DNA from: Aquanectria penicillioides
Taxonomy: Eukaryota; Ascomycota; Sordariomycetes; Hypocreales; Nectriaceae
Assembly (NCBI GenBank): GCA_003415625.1
Contig: PYIU01000013.1
Span: forward strand, 1-17,759
Length of the DNA stretch: 17,759 nucleotides
Reading direction: 5' to 3'
Below the pieces are notes generated by a model. The model searched no databases. It was not told where the DNA came from and saw only the letters and a list, made by a program, of their open reading frames with translations. Within the stretch, counting starts at the first letter, position 1, and every line of letters begins with the position of its first letter. This document shows positions 1 through 11,088 of this stretch, piece after piece. The position numbers were made by a program, and so were the translations under genes.

Positions 1-139
1 CCTAACCCTAACCCTAACCCTAACCCTAACCCTAACCCTAACCCTAACCTAACCCTAACCCTAACCCTAACCCTACCCTAACCCTAACCCTAACCCTAAC
101 CCTAACCCTAACCCTAACCCTAACCCTAACCCTAACCCT
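1..139. repeat. Telomere repeat array (CCCTAA)n, left chromosome end
   Basis: About 23 head-to-tail CCCTAA units run from the first base to position 139, where the pattern breaks into unique AT-rich DNA. CCCTAA on the plus strand means the TTAGGG strand runs toward the left, so base 1 lies at or near a physical chromosome end. TTAGGG is the usual telomere unit of filamentous fungi. Two units are imperfect: a 5-bp CCTAA at 48-52 and a 5-bp CCCTA at 71-75. All others before the final partial unit are exact. A terminal array of this length is typical for fungi, and the abrupt junction argues against an internal telomere-like tract. Confidence 0.97.
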
Positions 140-1400
140 TCATATAATTCTTTTTATTTTTTATTTTCTTAATAAATATAGACTTTACTCTTTAACTTAA
201 GGGACTATAATAAAACCTTAATTATATTAGGTCTATTATATATTTTTTAGTGCTTTATTAACCTTACATTTTGCAATAAGCTTATATAGCTTTACTATTA
301 CTTTAAGGACTGTATTTATTATTAAAGGGATAAAGAATTAATAGTAAATCTATTATAATTTATAAGTAAGCATTAAATATTAATAAGATTAGCATTAATC
401 TATTAAGGCTAGCTATATTATTAATTGCCTTAAAGCTTATTTAAAGGATTGTATTTATAAATATTATATCTTAAAGTTTAGCCTTTATAATTTTAAATAT
501 ATATTATATTAGTGTATAATATTATTTAACTTTATTAATTAATTAATATACTTTAATTAAGACTTAATAGTAAGTAATGCCTATTAATTTAGCTTTACTT
601 TTAAATTTAATAGCTATAAAATTAATATCTATATTATAAATAATAATATTTAATAGATTAAAATAGGTATTAATTTAATATATCTTTAATACCTTTTAAA
701 TCTCTTTTACTAATATATTTATAAGGAACTATTTTACTTAAAAGAATATTGCTATATTAATAATATAAAGAACTAGCTAAAAATCTAAATATATTATATT
801 AATAATTACTTTATAATTAAAGTTATAATTATCTTTTAATATAAATTTAAATTGTTTTAATGCCTTACTCTTTATTTAATAGTAATAATAGAACTTTTTT
901 ATTATTTTAATTGCTTTATATTTAATATTATAGCCTGCTTTTATTAATAGCTTATATAGATATAATATAAATAAATAATTAAATATATATAAATATATTA
1001 TAGTTTAGCTTTACTAAAGAAAGCAATTACTGCCTTTTGCTTAATTAAAAAGAACTATAAGTATTTTTATTTTTAAATAATTAAAATTCTTTTATTTTAT
1101 ATATTAATTTATTAATAATATTATTTAAATAAATATTAAAGCAATCTATATTTTTAAGGTAAAGAAGAAATAATATTAATATCTATAATATAAAATAAGA
1201 TTGTTTTAATTAAGGTTTAAATTACTATTATTTTTTAATAAACTATATAAGCTACTATTACTAAAGTATATTTTAGCTACTTTTACTTTTATTATATTAA
1301 GCTTAATTATTAAGTCTTTTTATTATAATACTAGAAATTAATCCTTTTTAGCTATTAATACTATTATAGTATTTATATTTAATATAATGCCTTAAAATAC
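140..1400. other. RIP-degraded subtelomeric DNA, no gene recognised
   Basis: About 1.26 kb directly inside the telomere. It is very AT-rich, full of TAA and TAG words in every frame, and nearly devoid of CCA/TGG and TCA/TGA. I see no open frame, no RNA gene and no tandem array. The composition matches the RIP-mutated element relics further in, so this is probably also old repeat DNA, but I could not assign a family. Confidence 0.7.
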
Positions 1401-1434
1401 TGTATTAATAAATAGAGATATTAGCTAAAAATAT

Positions 1435-1458
1435 ACCCTACCCAAAAGGGTATAGGGT
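1435..1458. other. Hairpin of telomere-like CCCTA words in repeat A
   Basis: ACCCTACCC, a 4-base AAAA spacer, then GGGTATAGGGT form an imperfect hairpin. The matching element in repeat B (11503-11526) reads ACCCTATACC, CTTTT, GGATAGGGT. The stem survives in both copies although the surrounding DNA has been changed by RIP. Confidence 0.6.
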
Positions 1459-1525
1459 AAGTAAGTTTAGTTAAAGACTAAATAGCCTTTTTAAGTAGCT
1501 ATAAATAACTTAAAAGAGTATTAAA

Positions 1526-1541
1526 GCATTTAATTAAATGG
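1526..1541. repeat. Recurrent palindrome, copy in repeat A
   Basis: Reads GCATTTAATTAAATGG. Its partner at the corresponding place in repeat B is the less mutated GCATTCAATTAGATGC at 11420-11435. The pair shows that the common all-A/T core arose by C-to-T and G-to-A changes. Confidence 0.75.
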
Positions 1542-1782
1542 TTTAAAGTATCCCTTAAAGAAAAGAAAGAAAGAAAATAAAGCAAAAAGTTATAAATAAA
1601 GTAATATTATAAAGGCTGCACTAAAACTTTAATAAGGTCTAAATATAAGGAATTTAGAATTTTAAAAATAAAAATTAATTAAAGAAAACTGCTTATTTAT
1701 TTTCTATATCTTTAAGGTCCCTTTTATTTTCTTAATTAATTTAATAATAAATTAATCTATATTACCCTAGACCCTAACTTAT

Positions 1783-3400
1783 CTCTCTTTAGTGCCTTAA
1801 TGCTTGCCCTTAAGTAGACTAAAGGCATAATATAAAAGGAAAACTTTAAGCTTAATCTATTTAAATATAAAGAAAATCTTAAAGGAAGCATTTAATTAAA
1901 TGCTTTATATCTATAATCTATTATTCAACCTACTATTATCTCCCTTTACAATTTATTTTACTTTTAATATTTAATCTCTTTATTTTAACTTTACTATTAT
2001 CTTTTTTTTATAATATAGTTTTTAATTGCAGTATTAATTAGTATAAATTAATAAGTAAAAATTAAAAGTTTAAATAGCTTATAAGCAATAGTTATAATTT
2101 TATTCTATTAATTTACTAAAATTAACTCTTTTAGTGCATAAAAGATCTAGCTCTTTATTTAAAGGAGTTTAAGAATAGTCTATTAATTAATTTAAGGTAA
2201 ATTTATTTATTTAATTTTAGCAATTATCTTTCTTTTAATAAAGGCAATATAGTTTAGATTGTAATTATTTTATTAAATTTAAATAGCAGTATTAATAATA
2301 TTTTTAACTATAGTATTAGCAATTATAGTATAACTTCTTTTTTTTGCTATATATTTAGCTAGTTAAGAAATTAATAAAGGCAATATAAAGCATTTATAAA
2401 AACTTTATTTATTACTTTTAGTAATAAATAAATTTAAATCTATTTAATTAAATTACTATAAAATAGCCAATTTAAATAAAGGTATTTATTAAATTAATTA
2501 AATTAATTTAATTACTTGCCTTTTACTTAAAGAATTAATAAATATTTAATTAAATGCATTAAAATAAATAAATATATTTTAATTAATTTAAATTTCTTTT
2601 TTAAATGCACTTAATTAAGCAATGCTTATATAAATTAATAAGCTAATAGGCAATTTATATAAAGGCTAAATAGATTTAATTATTAATTTAGGCTTAATAA
2701 TAGATTTAAAGGCAAAAGTCTTAAACTTAAGGTATAGACTATAAAGATAAATTGCTTTAATGCTTTAACTTTAGCAATTTAAGGCTTATTTAAAACCTTT
2801 TTCTTTATTATTACTTAAGGTAATAATAATTTTAGTGGATTTATTAATCTTAATAGAAAATCTATCTATTATTTAATATCTATAAGTTTAATAGTATTTA
2901 ATTAAATTATTAGCTAAAAAATAGTAAAGTAATTAAAGGCTTAATAGTAAAGGTAGACTTATTTAATAGCTATTGCCTTAAGGATTAAGCAGCTTTAAGA
3001 TAATTTAATATTTATTTTTAAGAGTTTAGTAATTAACTCTCTTTTAGCTTATTATATAGTAACCTTTTAAATTAATATAAAGCTATTAAGTATTAAGGGA
3101 ACTATTTTAAAATCTTAAAATATAAGTAGATTTTTAGGTTTTAATAAGTTCTATAAGCTTATATTAATTAAAGAACTTTCTATTAATAATATTAAGTTTA
3201 TTAAGGATAATAGTATTAATAAAGTCTTATATTTAATTAGCATTTAAAGCAATTAATTAAATACTTTTCCCTTACTTATACTTAATAAGAACTTAATTAT
3301 AGTGCATTAATATTAAAAAGGGATTATTAATAGTATTATAACTGCTATTAAAGATTAAAGGCTAGATTATAAAGCATTTAATAATTAAAGTTTTAATAAA
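1783..3400. other. RIP-degraded DNA, no gene recognised
   Basis: About 1.6 kb following repeat A. Stops are dense in all frames and I recognise no domain. It carries a perfect copy of the 16-bp palindrome at 1888-1903 and another at 2542-2557. The sequence immediately inside repeat A does not match the sequence immediately inside repeat B. Confidence 0.6.
1888..1903. repeat. Perfect 16-bp palindrome GCATTTAATTAAATGC
   Basis: The only copy that keeps GC at both ends and the complete A/T core. Other copies lose one or two end bases. Sites I located by eye (16-bp frames): 1526, 1888, 2542, 5841, 6539, 7990, 8768, 9831, 10409, 11420, 11927, 12430, 14100, 14528, 15109 and 16955, with more partial copies near 3249, 7010, 13772 and 16178. 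Confidence 0.8.
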
Positions 3401-3479
3401 TGTAACTATTCCTTAAATATTAAGGAAAAGAAAAAAGCATTTAAAAAACTATATTTTTTAATTTCTAGCTTATTTAATA

Positions 3480-4500
3480 ATAAGTATAATAAAAATAGAG
3501 AAATTATAGGGCAACTCTATTTTAGTTATAATCTTTCTTTATGCTATAGTAAGTGTAATAGCTTGCTTATTTTAAAGGATATTAATAGTATTATAAATAA
3601 TTAAATGCTTTAACTATTTATTTAAATAAAGAAGCTTTAATAAATAGCATTAATAAAGTAAGTAAAGCTAATTAATAGCCTTTTATTGTATATTGCTTAT
3701 TAAAACTCTATAGGCATAAAACTAATTGAATATTTAGTCTTTTTAATATTTATCCCTTTTAGTAAAAGCTTATAAAAAAAGCTCTTTTACTTTTATTTAT
3801 TCTTTTTAATTTTAGTGCTTATAATTAAAAGATTAATTTAATAAATTATAAAGATATTAATAAATCTATAAGTAAAAGTAATAAAAAGGGCTTAAATACT
3901 AAAGTTTAAGGCTATTTCTTTCTTCTATAGGTTTTTAAATAAATCCTATAGATCTTAATAATAAAATATTTAGGCTTAATAAAAATTAAAAGAAAGTCTT
4001 TAAAGCAATTAATATTAGCAAGCTAAGAATTTAAATTGCTTTTATTACTTAAAATAGGCTAAGTTTCCAATTTATTAAACTAATAATTTTAATTTATTTA
4101 AAAATAAAATAGTATAGATTAACTATTAAGTAATTAATTAAATATTTTAGTAATATTTTTTTACTAAAAGAAAAGAAATCTTTAATTCTACCTTTATTTT
4201 AAATAACTTCTTTAGCTATATAGAGGTCTTCACTTAGCATTAAAAATTGCGCCTTTAAAGTAATTGCACTTAAAGTTGCTTTCTTTAGCCCTATTATAGA
4301 ATAAAGTAAAGGTTAATAAAGGGTTTAAAAGCTTATAATTAAATACTTATAACTTAAAAGATAAAAATTATTAGTATTTTATAGGTATTATAAATAAAGT
4401 TAAAATAATATAATTTACTATAAAATTATTAAAAGAAGGGAAAAAGTTATAGGCATAAAGTAAGTTAATATAACTTAAGTGCCTTTATTTTTAGTTTAAT
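3480..4500 (-). pseudogene. Unidentified RIP-mutated coding relic, minus strand
   Basis: One minus-strand frame stays readable for about 1 kb. Nearly all its interruptions are TAA or TAG, the stops RIP makes from CAA, CAG and TGG codons. Readable blocks include ATLSAITLKAQF, then MLSEDLYIAKEV near 4210-4290, and KPIEERNSLK near 3910. The stretch near 4200-4290 is less mutated than its surroundings and keeps CpG and CpA sites (GCGCC, TTCACTTAGCA). The ATL-SA block weakly resembles motif III of superfamily 2 helicases, a family that includes the subtelomeric RecQ-like helicases of fungi. I do not see a Walker A or DExH motif upstream, so this is only a possibility. Otherwise it is an unknown element-borne protein. 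The frame would read toward the telomere. Confidence 0.4.
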
Positions 4501-4540
4501 ATTATTTAAATAAATTACTATTTTAATATTTATATATATA

Positions 4541-4606
4541 TAAATACTAATAAGTTTTTAAAATAAATATTTTTTTAATATTTAATAAAAATTTTATTAG
4601 TATTTA
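4541..4606. other. Inverted repeat, 13-bp arms
   Basis: TAAATACTAATAA at 4541-4553 returns as its exact reverse complement at 4594-4606, separated by 40 bp of A/T DNA. Immediately before it lies a TATATATATA run. Rightward of this point the plus strand becomes consistently T-rich as far as 11.2 kb, so it may sit near an element boundary. It could also be a chance stem in AT-rich DNA. Confidence 0.45.
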
Positions 4607-6700
4607 GTTTTTACTTTAAATTTTAGGGTTAATTTCCTATTTATTATAAAAGCATTATATTAGCCCTTTCTTTCTATTTCTTTCTTTTTTACTTATTATT
4701 TTTACTTTCTTAATTCTTTTATACCTTTAGTTATTACTGCAATTTTCATTCTTTATCTTATAATAGCTTTATATTATAATAAACTTAAGTCTCTTGCCTT
4801 TATACCTTATAATTATCTCCCTAATATATACAATCTTACTATTAGCTATATTTAGGCTTTTAAATTCTTTTATTAATGCTTTATTTATTAGCATACTTAT
4901 AATAGTTTCTTTTATAAGGCTTTAATTAATACTATTAATATTGCTATTAAATAATTAATAAATACTCCTTTTTATATTGCTTTTTAACTATTATTTTTAT
5001 TTAATAATTAATTAAATACTTTTAGATTTAATAATGCTTTAATATTTAAATTTATAGCTTTTAAGCTTTTAATTAACTTAACTAGCCCTTATATATTAAA
5101 ATTGCCTTTAAGGAAAATAGCAAGTAGACTAATTATAAACTTATTTAATAGTTTATTTTATAATTACTATTTTATAATTTAATACTTTATTTTAAAGTAA
5201 ATCTTCTCCTTTAGTGCTAACTTTAGTCTATATATATTTCTATAGAATAGGCTTATTTAATAAAGTACTTTTTAACTTAATTGCCAATTTGCCTTAAGTA
5301 TATTAAGGCATTTATTATTGCCTTTATTAAATATACTAACCCCTTTATATATTATAGATATATTTAATTATATACTTTTATAGTTTTTACTTATAATAAA
5401 TATTTTTATTTCCTTTTATATATATATTTTAATATTAAATTATATAAATAGCTATTATATTAATTATATTTAAAATAGTTAATCTAAATATAAATAGAGC
5501 TTTCTTTATAAATACTAACTAAAGGGTCTTTATAAAGGCCCTTATAACTTTCTTTTAAATAGTATAAATACTATTAATAAGTTTACTTAACTATTAACTT
5601 TTATAGTAGATTTTCTTAAGCTAATTACTTGCCTATAAATTATATATAGTTTTCCTATTAGCAATATAGCTAGTAATTATTAATTAATTAAATAAATATA
5701 TAAAGTATTTAATTAAAAGTATAAAGTAAGTTTTAATTAATAAAAATAATAGTCTTTAGCTTATCTTTTAGTATAAATTAATTAAGTATAGTTTTCAATT
5801 TATTAATAATAATTTAATAGATAGAAGATAGTACTATAAAGCAATTAATTAAATGTTTTTATACTCTTAAGGCTATTGCTATTATTATATTATTTTAATA
5901 ACCTTAAAACTTAATTTCTATTAAGTATATTTAGATTTTTAAATTTTTTATAGATATTAATACTTTATTTCTTGCTATTTTCTATGCATTTTTATCTATT
6001 TTTAAATAATTTTAACCCTTTTGCTATAGTTTTTAGGCATTTTTATTCTATTTTTTATTGATTTTTAATATAATTTTTAAAGTTTTTAGATAGATTTTAA
6101 GGGATTTTTAGGGATTTTTAGCATTTTTTTAGAGTTTTTAGCCAATTTCTAATTATTTTTATTTAGTTTTATTTAATTTTACTATTCTTTTACTTACCTT
6201 TAATTGCTCTTTATTTTACTTTTTTATTTTATTTTAAATAGCTTATTTTTTTTTAATATAGTATTAATTTTAATATCTTTACTTTCCCCTTTTTAACTTT
6301 TAGTACCTTCCCTTAATAGCAATTTAGCTATCTTTAGCTTAATGCTATTATTAATTATTTAATTAATTGCTTATTATATTCTAATATTGCATTTATTAAT
6401 TACTGCTTATTTTTAGAATTTAAACTTTAATAATCTTTTTAGGCTTAATATAGATATATATTATAGTATTATTATTTAAGCTTTTTATAGCATTTAAATT
6501 AAGTTTATTCTATTTTTACTATTCTATAGATTTAGTTTATATTTAATTAAATGCTTCTCTTTCTTTCCTTACTTTTAGTAATACTTTTTAATTTATACTA
6601 AAAGTCTTTTTATTATTTTTATTTATTTATTATCTATCCTTATTCTTTATAAACTTCTTTAATTAATTACTATAGGTTATATTAAAAAGCTTAACTTTAT
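4607..6700. other. T-rich RIP-degraded DNA, possible 3' part of the minus-strand retroelement
   Basis: About 2.1 kb with no confident domain. The plus strand is clearly richer in T than A, as in the retroelement copy to its right, whose coding strand is the A-rich minus strand. That bias suggests, but does not prove, that the element or a neighbouring one in the same orientation continues here. I could not find a second long terminal repeat. Palindrome copies occur at 5841-5856 and 6539-6554. Confidence 0.45.
6040..6150. repeat. Degenerate short-period repeat with TTTTTAG core
   Basis: Around 6099-6146 the plus strand runs through units close to GGGATTTTTA, two of them exact and adjacent at 6101-6120, then looser versions (GCATTTTTTTA, GAGTTTTTA). 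The surrounding 5935-6290 has many further TTTTTA words and very few A-runs. On the minus strand it reads as CTAAAAATCC-like units that could translate as a lysine-rich tract. Whether it was coding is unclear. Confidence 0.5.
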
Positions 6701-7148
6701 CTATAGTATTAAGGATATAACTCTTTATTTTATTAAATATATTAGCAATTCTATAAAGGCCTAATTAATATAGCTTTATTTTTGTAATGCAAAATATATC
6801 CTTTTAATTTTATATATATATTAAAAAACTAAATTTCTAATAGCAAAAGGCTCTTTATATAGCCTATATTAATTCTTTTTAGTCTCTCTATTAGCAATTA
6901 ACCTTTAAAATGCAATTACTTATTGCCTAGCTTCTTTTATATCTTTTTGCTTTTACTTTAGGATCCTAATCCTTTATTTAAGTAAGTTTTTAATAAAAAT
7001 TATATTATTCTATTTAATTAAATACTATATAAATACTTTTACTTCTAAAGAAAGAATTAACTCCTATTTATAAAGCAAATAAAAAGGTAATCTTTTATAT
7101 AGGTATAAATAGCTGCTCTTTTAGCTAATAAAGCTATTAGCAAAATAT

Positions 7149-7340
7149 CTACTTATTTTCCTTTTTTTTACCCTTTTTCTTTAGGAAACTTATTATAGTA
7201 GTATAACTACCTTTAATAAGTCTATTTACTTTAAGGTTATAAGTAAAAGTATTAATAACTTCTATACTAAAGCTATTAAAATCTTTAGGAATCCCTTTTA
7301 TAATCTCTTTTCTATTATTAATAATTACTCTTTTTAGCAT
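7149..7340 (-). pseudogene. 63-codon open stretch inside the integrase relic
   Basis: The only ATG-to-stop open frame of note in the window. It begins MLKRVIINNRKE and ends in a lysine-rich tail KKKGKKKENK before TAG. It is a surviving piece of the integrase core, not a gene. The ATG is an internal codon, there is no independent promoter or start context, the residues at both recognisable catalytic positions are changed, and the stop is reached only after a probable frameshift in an A8 run. Its last part is matched by the final 47 bases of the window, in the inverted copy. Confidence 0.85.
7162..7169 (-). other. A8 homopolymer with apparent frameshift in integrase
   Basis: Upstream of this run integrase similarity is in the frame of YNLKVNRLIKG; downstream (minus strand) it is in a different frame (VDILLIALLAKRAA). 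A one-base slip in the eight-base A run of the minus strand is the simplest cause. RIP makes only substitutions, so this is a separate decay event or an assembly error. Confidence 0.55.
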
Positions 7341-8163
7341 TTTATATTAATAGTGCAGTTTTTTAAGGAATTTTATAATATAATAACTATTTAATCTTAA
7401 AATTAGCTTAGCCTCTATTTATCTATAAAAGGTTATATTTAGCTTTTAGTATAAATTTAAATCCTTTATTAAAAGGTATATTTATCTATTAAAATAAATC
7501 TTTATTATTAAATAGATAGGCTTAATAGATATAAAGGCTTCTATTAGTCTTTAGGGAATATCTATTTAATATATTAGGCACTATTTAATAGCTTTTGCAA
7601 TACTTCTTTTTGCATTTTATTAATAGTACCTTTTAAAGAGAAGTGTATAAATAGTATTGCAACTATAATGCCCTCTATTAATATAGTATAATTTAATTAA
7701 ATTCTTTTAAATATCTTTCTTTTCTATAATTAACCTTAAGTTACCTTTTTATTTTTAGCCCTAATCTATAAGCAGCTACCTTTTATAAAGTGTTTTTTAG
7801 CTTTTAGCTATAAGTATTAGTAATTCTATAGGGTAATATCTATTAGCCTTTTTAATAAAAGTAAATATTCCCTTAATTGCAATAAGGATTTACTATAATT
7901 CTTTTTTAACTTTATTAGTTTATTTTTAATCTTAATAATATTAAAATAAATATTAATAAACTCTTTAATATTACCTTTAGCCTTTTAGTTTATTTAATTA
8001 AATGCTTTTAGACCTTTTTTAAATAGTCTATTAGCTATATTATTTTTATTTTTAAAAATATATTAAATAATAAAGTTAAATAATAAAATATAATTAATCT
8101 ATTAAATAATTATTGCACTAAAAATATTACTAGCCCTACTATTAAGCTAGTAGACTAAAACTT

Positions 8164-8400
8164 AAGAATTTATCTTTAAGATAAAGGGCAATCTATATAT
8201 ATAGCTATAAAAGTATTTAATTCTATATAATATACCCTTATATTTAAGTTTAATAGCATTATATCTTTATTTTATAGAAGTTTAAAGACTAAATTTATAT
8301 TTTATTAAATGCCTCTTTCTTTTTATTATTTATATTAATACTATACTTTAGCCTTTTTTATTAGTATTAGTTATAAAGATAACCTTCTTAAATCCTTTAG
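8164..8400 (-). pseudogene. RNase H relic, minus-strand gypsy copy
   Basis: Located by pairing with the clearer plus-strand copy at 16554-16790. The reverse complement reads through TATAATGCTATTAAACTT, corresponding to the block that precedes the conserved Tyr-Asp-Ala-x-Lys-x-Glu of gypsy RNase H. It is heavily RIP-mutated, with stops in all frames. The domain normally removes the RNA strand during cDNA synthesis. Confidence 0.75.
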
Positions 8401-8823
8401 AAAGATTTAATATTGCTAAAATAAAAGTAAAAGTTATTTTTTCTTTAAGAACTACTATAGTATTAGCTTATTTCTTACTCTATATCTATATAGTATTCTT
8501 TTTTAATAATTAAATAAAAGGTCTAGTAATTTAAGTATATCTTTTAACTTAAATTTAATAGTAGCCTATAATTTCTAAAAATGCTTTAACCTACTTTAGG
8601 TTATAGTATCTTTTTTATTTATTAATTTTAATTACTTTTTCCTTTATTAGCTGCCTTTTAGCTATACTATATAAATATCTAATAATAACTATAGTATATT
8701 AATAGAACTTTAACTTCCCTATAGAAATTATACACTTAAATAGCTTAATATTTAAAAGAGTTTTATTTAAATTAATTAAATGCTTTAGGATAAACCTCTA
8801 TATATTAAGGAGTATCTCCTCTC

Positions 8824-9254
8824 TATTATATTTAGTCTTTAGTCCTTTAATAGTAATATTATTTAAAAAGGCTTAATAGACTTTTAATAATAGATTAAAA
8901 AGGATTTTAATTATAATCCTTAAAAACTATACTATTAAATTAATTCTTTTTATAGCAAAAATATATCCTAAGAAGCCCTAGCAGTATATTAAAAGTTATT
9001 AAATCCTGACTTTTCTTTACTAAAGAAATCTAGTTATATCTTAAAAAGAAGTCTAAAAGAGTTAGGATTTTATATATTTAAAATTTAGCTAAGAATTTAT
9101 TAGCTTTTAAAGGAATTAATCCATTCTATATTATATATATATTATATCTTTTAGCTAAATTAATTAAATAGAGTCTACTATCCTTTTTTGCTACTAGTAT
9201 ATAGGTTTTAATAGGCAGTATAAAACTTTTAAAGGATTTCTCTTTTTATTTAAG
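8824..9254 (-). pseudogene. Reverse transcriptase relic, minus-strand gypsy copy
   Basis: The reverse complement of 9000-9200 closely follows 15757-15960. It keeps AKKDSRLYLINLAKR, the block after the first conserved Lys-Lys-Asp of gypsy RT, and LLDFFLRYN, the segment holding the first catalytic Asp. Stops come from RIP. Some sites are less mutated than in the plus copy: it keeps GAATGG where the other has GAATAG, and GTCAGGAT where the other has GTTAGGAT. Confidence 0.82.
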
Positions 9255-10943
9255 TTTTTAATAACTTAATAACCTTCTTTTTTAATCCTTTAGGGATTAA
9301 AATATTTCCTATTTATTAAGCTTTATATTTAATTATCTTAATAATTTATAAAGGGGCCACTTTAGGGTTTAATTCTCTATACTCTTTAAAATCTTAAGTA
9401 AGTACTACTTCTTTATTATAGAGAATTTCTAAAAGAATACTTCTTTTTTTTTAATAAAAATCCCTTTTATTTAATTAATTACTTTCTAAAGTCTTTCTTT
9501 ATATAGCCTTAATCCTTTAGCTATTTTAAAGAACTTAAGTATTAAGAGCTTTAAGTACTTAAACTTCTCTTTAAGGTCTTTCTTTACTTTCTTTTATCTT
9601 TTCTCCTTTTAATATAGATCCCTTTAGGAATAAATCTATTTAATAAAATATTATCTTTAGAATATATTTTATTAGCTTTTTATTTATATATTATATTAAT
9701 AAATATTACTTTCTCTCTTTAATATATAGCTAATTATAGCTTTTCTTTACCTTTATTATCTTTATATAATTAACTTTTAATTAATTTAAACTATTAATTA
9801 AATTATTACTTTTATTAATATTTTATTTAACTATTTAATTAAATGTTTATTTATTTTCTTTTAGACCCTATAATTCTATTGGTCTAAAAGAACTTTAGGG
9901 ACTTATCTTTAATTGCCTTAAGTAGTCTTTATACTTCTTAAGGCATTCTATTTAATATTTTTAGCAGTAAGTATAATAATCTTAATTAAGTTAAGTTAAT
10001 ATTATAAAAGTATTTCTTTTTTAAAGATATATAATTAAATATAACTTTAGTAGCCTTAATAAAGGGCATTTCTAAAATAAAAGAAATAAAAATATATTTT
10101 CTTAAAGTAATATAAAATCTTTATACTATTTAAATATTTTTAAGAAATAGCTTAATATTTACTTCTTTATGCATTTAAATTCAATTATTAAAGTAAGATA
10201 TAATAAAAGCTTCTATAAGCTTTACTTTTAGCTTATATTTTTATACTATTTTATTGAAGATAATATTTCCTTTTAATCTAAAATTTATTAAAGCTTTTTA
10301 AATTATTCTATTAAGGTTACTTAACTTTACTTAAATTTTTAGCAATTTTTAGTATTAAGCTAAAGTTCTTTAATGCTATTTCTAAAATGTTTATATAGAC
10401 TATTAAATGCATTTAATTAAATATAACTTTTCCCCTTTAATTATTATATAGCTAATATTAACTTTATTAATACTTCTTTAATCCTTAATAAAGTATTCTT
10501 TAGGCAATAGTATATAATAAGGTTTAGATTCCTTTTTAATTAATATACTATTAATACTATATTGCTTAGCAATATAGTTAAAGTACTCCTTTAAGAATAT
10601 TGCTTTTAAATTATTAATTATAATTAAATTAATAGCTTATTAAATCTATCTCTTTTTTAAATAAGGGTTTAGGTTTTATCTATTTAATTTTTTTATTCCC
10701 TTTATATAATTAAAAACTATCTTTAAGATATTATTACCTAAAGGAGGGTTAAAAGTAATTAAGTTCTTAATAGTTATTTAAACTTTTAATTCTACTATCT
10801 TTTTATAAACTTATTTTTTATTTAAATAACCTTAAGTATTTAATTAAAAGCATTTTAATCTTTTTCTTTAAGAATAATATTAGCAATCTCTCTATTTTTA
10901 ATAAGTTCCTTATTTATAACCTAAATAGAAAACTAAGTTCCCT

Positions 10944-11088
10944 TTTTTCTTTTTAATTAGCTAATTCTTCTTTTAATTTTACTTTTATATATTTTATAGT
11001 ATTAGTTTTTAATATAATATTAGCAATAAAAGAATTATTAATTGATTTTATAGCTTAATTATTAATAAGAATGCAATTAACTTTAGGT
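10944..11088 (-). pseudogene. Aspartic protease relic, minus-strand gypsy copy
   Basis: Pairs with 13866-14010 in the plus copy. The minus strand shows AATTGCATTCTTATT and then a TAATTAAGCT core, where the Asp-x-Gly-Ala active site of retroviral-type proteases is expected. The Asp codon here is AAT (Asn) rather than GAT, again a G-to-A change. Only about 80 bp separates this domain from the breakpoint at 11184. Confidence 0.65.

Larger units (their letters stand above)
1401..1780 (+). repeat. Repeat A: about 380-bp repeat, inverted relative to repeat B
   Basis: The reverse complement of 11181-11561 matches this stretch over almost its full length; paired coordinates sum to about 12960. Most differences are C to T or G to A, with A the more mutated copy: B has GACCAAA where A has GACTAAA, and B has CTGCAAAC where A has CTATAAAT. 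A few sites go the other way (A has TACCCTAG, B has TACCTTAG), so both copies were hit. It contains a short hairpin (1435-1458) and one copy of the recurrent palindrome (1526-1541). It begins TGTATTAAT at the outer edge and ends near TAGACCCTAA. It may be a mutated LTR plus start of leader, or the terminal inverted repeat of a larger element; the sequence does not settle this. Confidence 0.85.
6700..7620 (-). pseudogene. Integrase relic of the minus-strand gypsy copy
   Basis: Domains in order on the minus strand: an HHCC-type zinc-binding end near 7554-7684, the catalytic core around 7190-7340, and a C-terminal part down to about 6700. The core shows IINNRKE where gypsy integrases carry a catalytic Asp followed by Asn-Gly; the Asp is Asn here. 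It then shows YNLKVNRLIKG where the family has a Tyr-Asn-Pro block ending in the catalytic Glu; Lys sits in that position. Both changes fit G-to-A RIP and would abolish catalysis. After the core, VDILLIALLAKRAA near 7110-7150 matches the Trp/Ala-rich block that follows the core in this family, but in another frame, so an indel lies between, most simply in the T8 run at 7162-7169. Confidence 0.82.

Noticed and set aside
4530..6830. TATATATA runs as promoters
   Set aside because: Such runs are expected in DNA of this composition after RIP, and none lies before an intact gene.
7149..7340. 63-codon open frame as a stand-alone small protein gene
   Set aside because: It is an internal piece of a RIP-mutated integrase: it carries the family's core blocks with the residues at two catalytic positions changed, and homologous sequence continues on both sides beyond its ends.
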